From: Ferroplasmaceae archaeon UBA567
GTDB lineage: Archaea; Thermoplasmatota; Thermoplasmata; Thermoplasmatales; Thermoplasmataceae
Reading direction: 5' to 3'
NCBI GenBank assembly: GCA_002505185.1
Contig: DAUP01000026.1
Span: 7,710 to 28,807 of the forward strand
Length of the DNA stretch: 21,098 nucleotides
A model generated the notes under the pieces. It did not search any database. It was not told where the DNA came from and saw only the letters and a program-made list of their open reading frames with translations. This document shows positions 14,805 to 21,098 of this stretch, piece by piece; the first letter of the stretch is position 1, and the number at the start of each line of letters is the position of its first letter. The position numbers were made by a program, and so were the translations under genes.

Positions 14805-15587
14805 TTATAATTTATTAAAACCAGCAAAGTAATTATCTATTTCTGGTCTCAATTCGATTCCCACTCTCTCAAAGCAATTCAATAATTCCGGGTATGCCCC
14901 TATTCCACCTATAAAATCCCAAAACTCATTTGCAACTTTTAATTCATTGTCCATATCCAACATACCCCTCATTGTCCATCTATTATATGGTTGCGGTTCA
15001 TAAGGGTTGTATGGAATAGCAATTAAAGTGTTAATTTCTAAGGTTGGATTCGATGCCAGTGCTACGGCAACCCACTCCAATAATGTTCTTTTAAATTCCT
15101 TGAAACCACCGACGTTTGGTTTCGCTGTTTTTATGTCAAAAAAATAAATAACCCCATTTTTATTTTCGATATAAACATCTACCTGTGTTGGTTTTACTCT
15201 TACCATGTTCCCCTGTTGGCATACTTTTCGTATAGCTTCTATTTCTCTTGGTTTGTCTGGAGAAGCAACTGCAGTTGTGAGGTTGTCCATTATTTTTTGA
15301 ATTTCCATTTGTGCGCCCTCACTAATATACTCTCCGGCAGATATATGAGATTTTGCTTCCTTAAAAGTTTTCTTTGCCAATGTAACAGCAACAGGCTCAA
15401 AAATACTTGTCCCAAAATTAGTGTTAAGCGAGTGAATAAACGAATACAATGCCAATCTATCTTTTCCTAACAATCTGGTATGAAATGGCATAGATGCCGG
15501 CTCTGGCTTATAATTTCGAAATTTATTCCTTAAACTTGTTTTCAAAACATTCTCAACATTTTCCACTTGTTCCTTAGTCAAACTCAT
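14805..15587 (-). CDS. TdeIII-family type II restriction endonuclease
   Basis: 260 residues resembling the TdeIII restriction endonuclease family; the block M-P-F-H-T-R-L-L-G-K-D-R-L-A-L-Y-S-F-I-H (33-52) and F-G-T-S-I-F-E-P-V-A (58-67) are what I recognise. A PD-(D/E)xK-type active site is visible: D137 in T-Q-V-D-V-Y, then D151-I-K153 after a beta strand. From memory TdeIII cuts GGNCC; whether this enzyme does is inference. The ATG lies four bases after the methyltransferase stop, with GGTGAT as ribosome-binding site, so nuclease and methylase form one operon with the methylase first, the order that protects the host. The frame is intact. Confidence 0.85.
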   Translation of the reverse strand: MSLTKEQVENVENVLKTSLRNKFRNYKPEPASMPFHTRLLGKDRLALYSFIHSLNTNFGTSIFEPVAVTLAKKTFKEAKSHISAGEYISEGAQMEIQKIMDNLTTAVASPDKPREIEAIRKVCQQGNMVRVKPTQVDVYIENKNGVIYFFDIKTAKPNVGGFKEFKRTLLEWVAVALASNPTLEINTLIAIPYNPYEPQPYNRWTMRGMLDMDNELKVANEFWDFIGGIGAYPELLNCFERVGIELRPEIDNYFAGFNKL

Positions 15588-15591
15588 TCTA

Positions 15592-17418
15592 TCACCTAGA
15601 CTTTAGATGAAATATAATTTCGGAATATGCACCTTTATCTTTTTCAGTTCGATTTAATACTGGCCTTTTATATTGCTCAACAATCTTCATATCTGCTCTT
15701 TCTGCAATTGATGGGTATAGGTTATATTTATCATTGGCTACTAAGAATATATTAAAATCATCAACAAGATATTTTCTACAATTTATCAACACTTCAGAAA
15801 TATTTTCTACATATTGTTTTCTCGCATCTTTGCCTTGCCCTAGGGACATACTTCCTATTTCAAAAGAGTTATTCCTCTGAAATCCGAATAAATCATATGC
15901 GTAGGAATGTTGTTCGTGATAATCAATTAGACCTACATAAGGGGGACTTGAAAAAATCCCATTGATTTGATGATTTTCCATTAGTGTAGTAAGGGGCATA
16001 TGTGTTCTTTTTATCTCTCCAAAAATATCAATAGTTCTGGAATCGCCTGTTAAACAAAGTTGGTATGTAGATGTTCGAAGCTTCTCAAATTGTTTTAACC
16101 TAAAAACCGTGTCTTCACTATAGCGTTTCCACCAACTAAAAATTGAAAATAGAGGCCTACAAATTTTTCCGTGTTTAGCGCAGTAATATGTTGAAATTAT
16201 AGGATCTTTTAATGTAGCTAAATCCGAATGTGTGGTTGCTCTACAGGAACGAATTGTACGACTTAGGATGACCATTATTATGTTTTGAGTTGTTGGGTTA
16301 CGTATCTGTTTTATAAGATTATAAACAAAGTCTATCTCTGTTCTTATAGGTTTTAAATACCATTTATCCAAAAATGTGTTATTACCTTCCTGCTTTAACT
16401 GGATGTTGTATTGATTAACGAGAGTAGAAAAAACTGATAAGAATTCTTCCTCTTTTTCGGGCCCGTATTCATATTCATTTATTTCCCCACGTCTAAGCTT
16501 ATACTTGTATTCTGGAGATGGAAAATATTTATTATTGAATTTTGTAAGTTCTTCCGAAAGTTTATTTTCAAATTTAACTGTTTCAGAATCCGCGATAAAT
16601 TGCCTTAAACGTTCAGTAATTTTCTGTAACTCATTGTTCAAATCAATAAAGTCGTATTTATCAATCTTAACATTGCTTATTAAACAATTAAATGTTGAAA
16701 TATCGACTCCGATTGCGTGAATTCCTAATTCATTAGCTTCTACTAAAGTTGTTCCACTCCCACAAAAAGGGTCAAGGACAATATCTCCCTTTCTAAAATA
16801 AACTTCTTTCTTAAAATCATCCGTGTGGTCGTCCAAAAAATATTGTACTAACTGTGGAATGAATTTCCCTTTATATGGATGTAATCTATGAACGTGTTTA
16901 GTCGTGTCGCTCTCTTTTAGGTAGTCAAAAGACAAAGCCCAATTTAAATCGTTACCTAATTGATCCTTCCATTCTATTTCACGTTTACCAAGATATGACT
17001 GATAATACTTTATCAAATCATTTTTATCAATTAAAGTATTTCCATTATCGTTAACTTTTCTAATTCTTCCATACTGAATAAGATATGAAATATTAGATGG
17101 TGTAACCCGTTTTCCAATATAATCCGTAGCCCATTCACTGGCTTGTTTAATTGTAAAGAGGTTATTGCTTGCGTTAGAATACACCTGAGAGGTGTTATGA
17201 TGCTGTAACGACTGTGCCAAACGAATGTTTTCCGCCTCAAATAATAATAATATTTCCCTAAGTGTGCCGTTGTCTGAAGGAAAACTCCAAATCTTATTTT
17301 CAGGATGCCAACGATACCCTTTTATATTTTTTAATTTAGCAATATATTCAGGATTATAATGTAATGAAACAGTAATACGTCCATCTTCGCCTTTATCTAT
17401 AAATATCTCGGAATTCAT
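15592..17418 (-). CDS. DNA methyltransferase of the TdeIII-like system, with extra N-terminal domains
   Basis: 608 residues. The methyltransferase part has an H-P-Y-K-G-K-F-I-P block (180-188), the SAM-binding motif D-P-F-C-G-S-G-T-T (216-224), G-V-D-I-S (237-241) and the catalytic S-P-P-Y (491-494). S-P-P-Y is typical of amino methyltransferases, often N4-cytosine. About 250 residues between motifs I and IV may hold target recognition. The first 70 residues (R-W-H-P-E-N-K-I-W-S-F-P at 36-47) resemble a small HARP-like domain seen in some recombinases and helicases, and 87-140 look like a MerR/excisionase helix-turn-helix (F-T-I-K-Q-A-S-E-W-A). Such extensions are unusual and may add DNA binding or self-regulation. 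The N-terminal domain names are low-confidence; the methyltransferase call is firm. Confidence 0.9.
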   Translation of the reverse strand: MNSEIFIDKGEDGRITVSLHYNPEYIAKLKNIKGYRWHPENKIWSFPSDNGTLREILLLFEAENIRLAQSLQHHNTSQVYSNASNNLFTIKQASEWATDYIGKRVTPSNISYLIQYGRIRKVNDNGNTLIDKNDLIKYYQSYLGKREIEWKDQLGNDLNWALSFDYLKESDTTKHVHRLHPYKGKFIPQLVQYFLDDHTDDFKKEVYFRKGDIVLDPFCGSGTTLVEANELGIHAIGVDISTFNCLISNVKIDKYDFIDLNNELQKITERLRQFIADSETVKFENKLSEELTKFNNKYFPSPEYKYKLRRGEINEYEYGPEKEEEFLSVFSTLVNQYNIQLKQEGNNTFLDKWYLKPIRTEIDFVYNLIKQIRNPTTQNIIMVILSRTIRSCRATTHSDLATLKDPIISTYYCAKHGKICRPLFSIFSWWKRYSEDTVFRLKQFEKLRTSTYQLCLTGDSRTIDIFGEIKRTHMPLTTLMENHQINGIFSSPPYVGLIDYHEQHSYAYDLFGFQRNNSFEIGSMSLGQGKDARKQYVENISEVLINCRKYLVDDFNIFLVANDKYNLYPSIAERADMKIVEQYKRPVLNRTEKDKGAYSEIIFHLKSR

Positions 17419-17470
17419 ATCACTATATAATTTCCAATAAGTATACTAAATTTTGCATTCTTTTTATTCT

Positions 17471-17497
17471 GCGGTTGCCGCTTTCCTGCACAACCGC
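17471..17497. repeat. Inverted repeat (7-base arms) upstream of the methyltransferase
   Basis: GCGGTTG at 17471-17477 and CAACCGC at 17491-17497 are perfect reverse complements with a 13-base spacer. The arms are GC-rich in an AT-rich region. Possible roles: operator, terminator hairpin or the end of a mobile element. It lies about 55-80 bases upstream of the methyltransferase start. Confidence 0.5.
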
Positions 17498-17571
17498 GAT
17501 GTGTTACTAAAACGGAGTGATAAGTAGCTATATATTACACTTACTCACTCTCAAGGCTTTCAAGAATATAT

Positions 17572-17883
17572 TTAACACTGTAAGCAAGAAGTCTCCTGCC
17601 TTAGCTGTGGGAGGATGTCGCTAGCCTTCGCAACATCTTTCTTCTTTTTCCAATTTTCCTGTTGGTTTTTGTAATCTGCCTCTGACCTCTTCCTCTGCTT
17701 CTTTTGTTCATCTATAACAATCCGTCTATTTTTTAGCCGTCTGACTCTCGACTTCCATTTTCACTTTTTGGTGATAACAACTGAAGTGGGGATGTATATA
17801 AGAATGGTTTCCCTGAGTTGATCAGGCTCAAGTGGAAGGTTCTCCCTCTTCATGACCTTGATGATAGTCTTTGGGTTCAGCAT
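17572..17883 (-). pseudogene. Decayed gene fragment, possibly transposase-derived
   Basis: A 103-codon frame with one in-frame TGA (codon 41, at 17761-17763). It starts MLNPKTIIKVMKRENLPLEP, and after the stop is extremely basic with a KKQRKRSEADYKNQQENWKK stretch. Just upstream another frame (N-R-S-T-K-M-K-E-Y-A-E-P) runs into it, suggesting a frameshift as well. The base composition is richer in G+C than the surroundings. I do not recognise the family; the basic, Lys/Arg-rich character and the position at the edge of the island suggest a mobile-element relic. It may also be a remnant of an unrelated small gene. Confidence 0.4.
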
Positions 17884-17990
17884 ATTCCTTCATTTTCGTC
17901 GATCTATTCTTCTCATAGATTGTAGACCTACTTGAGAAAACAATTTCAGATAATATGCTTTATTAAAATTAATAAACTCTGGTGATACAT

Positions 17991-18341
17991 CTATAATAAT
18001 GCAAAGTCGCCTGTAATTTGATCCAGCAGATCGTCCTCATCAGGGCCGAGACCTATGCAGGTAACAGTTCCAGGAATAATCTGGGTAAAACCTGCATCTG
18101 TTATGGTTTCACTTATAACTCCAAGAATTTTGCATTCTTCCTTAATTTTATAGATTTCCTGAAGATTGTCTACCTTTACAACTACCTTTTTTTGCCCTGT
18201 TGCATACCATTCATTAAAAACTTTTTTGTTTTTTTTCATGGATATAAGTGTGCATGCAACTGCTGCATGTGCAACCTGTGCTGCTATCTTGCCCTTTCCC
18301 ATCGCAATGTCTTTCCTTACAGCTATTACCATTTTCACCAT
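17991..18341 (-). CDS. pth2: Peptidyl-tRNA hydrolase (Pth2 type)
   Basis: 116-residue archaeal/eukaryotic-type peptidyl-tRNA hydrolase, full length, which frees tRNA from peptidyl-tRNAs that drop off ribosomes. Signature residues: M-G-K-G-K-I-A-A-Q-V-A-H-A-A (14-27; K18, H25), V-D-N-L (57-60), D82-A-G and T86 in T-D-A-G-F-T-Q-I, and the closing G-P-D-E-D-D-L-L-D-Q-I-T-G. The ATG overlaps the carS stop by seven bases with GGATG upstream, so the two genes are coupled. Confidence 0.97.
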   Translation of the reverse strand: MVKMVIAVRKDIAMGKGKIAAQVAHAAVACTLISMKKNKKVFNEWYATGQKKVVVKVDNLQEIYKIKEECKILGVISETITDAGFTQIIPGTVTCIGLGPDEDDLLDQITGDFALL

Positions 18342-18892
18342 GGAACATCCTTCATTTTAAATTTATATGCCAGTATATTTACTCCCCTGTGTATGGGCGG
18401 AGTTATTATCAGTATTACAGCAATCGGTATTAAGTCTCCATAGAATTCCATAAAAAAATCTCGGGCAAATGCGAATACCAGCAGGAATGATGCTATCACA
18501 AATGGCCACTGGTCCAGTATGGATCCTCTGGCTCCCCTCTTCATTCCCATTCTCCTCTTTATGAAAGATCCTGCCATGTCACCTAATAGTGACCCAAAAC
18601 TCATTGGTATAAGGACAAGTATTGCCGCACCAAGGTTTTGCCCGTAATCTGAATATGGAATTTTCAGTATAAGAACAAGGTAATAAATTATTATACCGGA
18701 CAATATGCCTATAAGTGAACCGCCAATAAATCCAGACCATGATTTTCCATCTCCGAGAATACGCTTTCCCCTGTACGTTTTTCCCCGATCTATGACCAGA
18801 TACCCACCCGTTACTACTGCCCCAGGATTTGCTATGAACGCAGGGGTGAATAGGATAATAGCATATATTGTAAAAAGAATTATATTACCCAT
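18335..18892 (-). CDS. carS: CDP-archaeol synthase
   Basis: CarS (DUF46) transfers CMP from CTP to unsaturated archaetidic acid in archaeal ether-lipid synthesis. 185 residues with about five membrane helices. Conserved: G-D-G-K-S-W-S-G-F-I-G-G (about 48-59) and F-G-S-L-L-G-D-M-A-G-S-F-I-K-R-R-M-G (about 99-116) followed by G-S-I-L-D-Q-W-P-F, the family's cytidylyltransferase motif. I choose the ATG at 18892, which overlaps the regulator's stop codon by eight bases; a TTG three codons upstream (18901) is the alternative. The overlap with the XRE-CBS gene and with pth2 makes a tight three-gene operon. Confidence 0.95.
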   Translation of the reverse strand: MGNIILFTIYAIILFTPAFIANPGAVVTGGYLVIDRGKTYRGKRILGDGKSWSGFIGGSLIGILSGIIIYYLVLILKIPYSDYGQNLGAAILVLIPMSFGSLLGDMAGSFIKRRMGMKRGARGSILDQWPFVIASFLLVFAFARDFFMEFYGDLIPIAVILIITPPIHRGVNILAYKFKMKDVPW

Positions 18893-19463
18893 ATGTTTCA
18901 ACTGCTTTTAGGACATCAGCCTTTGTTATTATACCCTTAAGCTCTGTTCCGTCTACTATCAATACGGCGTTTGAATATTTCAGAAGTGGATATATCATGG
19001 AGATCGGGCTATTTTTGTCAAGTTGTGGAAGTACACTTCCCATAACCTTCTTTATTATAAGGTGTTTCAACGATTCTATGCTTGTTCCCTTTATAAGCAT
19101 GTCATTTATGTTTGATTCAGTAATAGTTCCTATGATTCTTTTATCAGAGGTGACCACTGGAAGCTGTGAATATCCTTTTTCCCTCATTTTGTTAAGTGCA
19201 GAGATTATGGAATCGTTCATCTCACAGGTATCTACCTCTTTTGTCATTATAAGTTCTGCTTTTATGTCTATATCCCTGGCGCGGTTTCCTGAGCTGTTAA
19301 GATATTCAAAAATTTTTCTAACCTTATCATATGCTGGATTAATCTCCCCCTTCTCTAGCCTGGCAATATAGGATTGGCTTACTCCACTTATGCGTGCCAG
19401 TTCCTTCTGGCTGATACCCAGTGATTTCCGCATTTTTCTCAATTCTTCAATACTAGGAAGCAT
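18885..19463 (-). CDS. XRE-type transcription regulator with paired CBS domains
   Basis: 192 residues. An XRE helix-turn-helix spans about 5-56 (S-Q-K-E-L-A-R-I-S-G-V-S-Q-S-Y-I-A-R-L-E-K-G at 18-39), followed by two CBS motifs (about 68-124 and 133-190, with I-G-T-I-T-E-S-N and L-K-G-I-I-T-K-A-D). CBS pairs usually bind adenosine nucleotides or SAM, so this is probably a DNA-binding protein sensing energy or cofactor state. This arrangement is common in archaea, but targets are mostly unknown. It overlaps carS and is divergent from tmk. Repeats in the shared promoter region are candidate binding sites. Confidence 0.92.
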   Translation of the reverse strand: MLPSIEELRKMRKSLGISQKELARISGVSQSYIARLEKGEINPAYDKVRKIFEYLNSSGNRARDIDIKAELIMTKEVDTCEMNDSIISALNKMREKGYSQLPVVTSDKRIIGTITESNINDMLIKGTSIESLKHLIIKKVMGSVLPQLDKNSPISMIYPLLKYSNAVLIVDGTELKGIITKADVLKAVETYG

Positions 19464-19559
19464 TTATCTGCTATAATTAATTACTATTAATAATTATTTA
19501 CATTGCCATTTTGACTTTAGCATAAATAATAATTTATAACTATTAATTATAACCACTTG
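19464..19559. promoter_or_regulatory. Divergent promoter region of the XRE-CBS gene and tmk
   Basis: For tmk, TTTATAA at 19533-19539 is centred about 24 bases before the ATG at 19560, so the message is probably leaderless. For the regulator, AT-rich sequence near 19483-19491 is about 24 bases upstream of its ATG. ACTATTAAT occurs at 19483-19491 and again at 19539-19547, and TAATTAATTA (a palindrome) lies at 19474-19483; these could be operator sites. Confidence 0.5.
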
Positions 19560-20180
19560 ATGTTTATTACAATAGAAGGTATAGATGGATCGGGAAAAAC
19601 CACGCTTACGAATTCTCTAAGGGAAAAATTTCCTGAGTTCCACTTTACCAGAGAACCAACGGATAATTTCCAGTTTGCAAACCTGAAAACTTTGAATAGC
19701 CCCCATAATTCATTTTATAACTTCTTTCTGTTTACATATGATCGCCTTGAACACCAGGATGAAATAAAAGCCTATAAAAATGTTTTATGTGATAGATACC
19801 TGGCATCATCCATAGCCTATGAAGGACCCATGATTGAGAAGTTTTTTCAGGACAGGGATGAAACTATAAAATGGATGATAAATGTGTCAAAAATGCTAAA
19901 AATGCCCGACATGATAATTTATCTGGATGTACCGCTGCAAGTTGCGCTTAAAAGAATAAAAAACAACAGAAAAAATCTGAATTTTAGGGGAAAACAGCTT
20001 TCAATACTGGAAGAATCCGAAGGATTAAAAAATATCAGGGAATATTATGAATATTTTTTTGAAAATATATCGGTCTTTTTGGAAATGCCCATAAAAATTG
20101 AAAGGATAAATGCTGGCAGAACTTCTGAGTATGTTCTTGAAAAGGCAGAAAGCCTGATAAGAAGTGTAACGGGAACATAA
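19560..20180 (+). CDS. tmk: Thymidylate kinase
   Basis: Converts dTMP to dTDP, 206 residues. P-loop G-I-D-G-S-G-K-T (7-14), T-R-E-P (30-33) for the nucleotide site, D-R-Y (78-80) and a lid region with R-K-N-L-N-F-R-G about residue 139-146. Start is the ATG at 19560, not the TTG one codon earlier, because the TATA box spacing and the family N-terminus fit. It converges with map; the two stop codons are directly adjacent (0 bases between). Confidence 0.95.
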   Translation: MFITIEGIDGSGKTTLTNSLREKFPEFHFTREPTDNFQFANLKTLNSPHNSFYNFFLFTYDRLEHQDEIKAYKNVLCDRYLASSIAYEGPMIEKFFQDRDETIKWMINVSKMLKMPDMIIYLDVPLQVALKRIKNNRKNLNFRGKQLSILEESEGLKNIREYYEYFFENISVFLEMPIKIERINAGRTSEYVLEKAESLIRSVTGT

Positions 20181-21056
20181 TCACTTTGTAGTTACTATTA
20201 TTTCGTCCCCCAATACCATTATTGTGTGTTCTGATTGGGCTATCATTGATTTGCTGTGTTCCTTGAGCACGGCAAAACCTGAGATATATTTTGTTGACAT
20301 TTTCTTCCTGAGGTATTCCTGATCGTTTTTCATCAGTCTTGATACCCATCTCTCAGCAAATGGGGCTGTACTGAAATTTTTATATAAAATCTCGTCTTTG
20401 TCTCTAGAGCTTGGCTGATCTATAATATATATGTTGCCAAGCTGGCCACTATGTATCATGCCTATACCAGTGCTTGCAAATGGCTCTATGGCAATCACCT
20501 TGTCTGTTTTTATTGTTTCATCATTTCCATCATCGTAATTCGGGATAAAAATCTCGGAATGGAGATCATAACGGTTAATCCCATGCCCGCCCAGATTTTT
20601 GATAGGATTGAACCCATAGGATGTTATGACGTTCCCTATTTCCTCACCTATTCTATGAATGCTGATAAGGGGCCTCAGTGTTTTTATTGCTGAATTCAGG
20701 GCCTCTCTTGTCGCGTCTATCAGATCGCTGTAATTGCCGGTATTTCCAACTTCCATAGTCGCAGCATTATCTGACATGTAGCCATCCACCATGGCTCCAA
20801 GATCAACTTTTACAAGGTCACCGGTTTTGAATTTTTTTCTGTCTCCTTCGTATGGTGTGTAATGAGCCGCTTCATTGTTTATGGATAAATTAACCGGAAA
20901 TGAGGGCAATGCATCCCTGTCCCTTATAAATTGTTCCGCCTTTTCTGCAACATCATAAAATAATACTCCAGGTTCAATGAGTGCCTGTGCATATTCCAAA
21001 GCTTCTCTGCCTATTTTGCCTGCAAGAACGTATTTTTCCTTTACATCTGAATCCAT
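20181..21056 (-). CDS. map: Methionine aminopeptidase, type II
   Basis: Removes the initiator methionine from new proteins, 291 residues, normal for archaeal MetAP2. All expected metal ligands and the catalytic His are visible: H65 (A-A-H-Y-T-P), D85 and D96 (V-D-L-G-A-M-V-D-G-Y-M-S-D-N-A), H158 (G-G-H-G-I), E191 (A-I-E-P-F) and E276 (S-E-H-T). The insert between H158 and E191 belongs to type II. The ATG at 21056 is preceded by AATAAA-rich sequence that may act as the promoter. Confidence 0.97.
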   Translation of the reverse strand: MDSDVKEKYVLAGKIGREALEYAQALIEPGVLFYDVAEKAEQFIRDRDALPSFPVNLSINNEAAHYTPYEGDRKKFKTGDLVKVDLGAMVDGYMSDNAATMEVGNTGNYSDLIDATREALNSAIKTLRPLISIHRIGEEIGNVITSYGFNPIKNLGGHGINRYDLHSEIFIPNYDDGNDETIKTDKVIAIEPFASTGIGMIHSGQLGNIYIIDQPSSRDKDEILYKNFSTAPFAERWVSRLMKNDQEYLRKKMSTKYISGFAVLKEHSKSMIAQSEHTIMVLGDEIIVTTK

Positions 21057-21098
21057 AGGTATCTTACTTTTATTTCTTTATTTGGCATTAAGTTATCT

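Larger units (their letters stand above)
17419..17990. other. Spacer upstream of the restriction-modification operon with hairpin and decayed frame
   Basis: About 570 bases without an intact gene. From left to right: an AT-rich promoter for the methyltransferase (GTATAC near 17441-17446, about 25 bases before its ATG), a perfect 7-base inverted repeat (17471-17497), a decayed reading frame (17572-17883), and AT-rich sequence after pth2. Confidence 0.5.

Noticed and set aside
17590..17625. Right end of an IS200/IS605 element
   Set aside because: The CTCC...GGAG pairing is short and imperfect and no TnpA or TnpB coding sequence is visible, so it is mentioned only as a possibility.
1..21098. 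CRISPR arrays, tRNA or rRNA genes
   Set aside because: By eye I found no regularly spaced repeats and no GTTCRA-type T-arm with a matching acceptor stem; I did not run a tRNA search.

Overview
The window is archaeal and most likely from the order Thermoplasmatales (Ferroplasma/Acidiplasma/Picrophilus-like). Evidence: an archaeal exosome gene run (rrp4, rrp41, rrp42) behind an SBDS/SDO1 gene, plus Pth2, CDP-archaeol synthase, a DUF763 gene and type II methionine aminopeptidase. The DNA is AT-rich, ATA codons are common, and many genes have a TATA-like box about 25 bases before the start codon with no Shine-Dalgarno site, as in leaderless transcripts. The genus is a guess.

Layout. 1-2696 (minus strand): RNA-processing operon sdo1, rrp4, rrp41, rrp42 (cut by the window edge). 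2726-6314: an OFA-like MFS transporter, a 78-residue membrane protein, an HX4DH (NicO-like) membrane protein, a cytoplasmic sulfite-oxidase-like molybdoenzyme and an exonuclease III/AP endonuclease. 6384-9868: an overlapping hyuA-hyuB pair (hydantoinase/5-oxoprolinase family).

10067-12557 holds the most interesting locus, a compact three-gene minus-strand operon. The first gene encodes a 157-residue precursor with one membrane segment and a C-terminal Ala/Gly-rich, Cys-free tail. By hand alignment the tail resembles the start of circular bacteriocins of the AS-48 type. The second encodes a membrane M48 (HtpX-like) zinc protease. The third encodes an apparent RDD-SpoIIM (DUF95) fusion, and DUF95 membrane proteins are standard partners in circular bacteriocin clusters. 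I read this as a putative archaeocin locus: peptide, maturation protease, export/immunity membrane protein. An AT-dinucleotide tract lies between a TATA-like box and the precursor start.

12558-12997 has no convincing gene, only two tiny doubtful frames, one broken by a stop codon. 12998-14056 is DUF763. 14105-17883 looks like an acquired island: a truncated IS630-type transposase, a TdeIII-like restriction endonuclease and its DNA methyltransferase (with an unusual N-terminal extension), then a hairpin and a decayed reading frame.

17991-21056 returns to core genes: an XRE-CBS regulator, carS and pth2 in an overlapping minus-strand operon. They are divergent from tmk (thymidylate kinase), which converges end-to-end with map (methionine aminopeptidase). 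No tRNA, rRNA or CRISPR array was seen.
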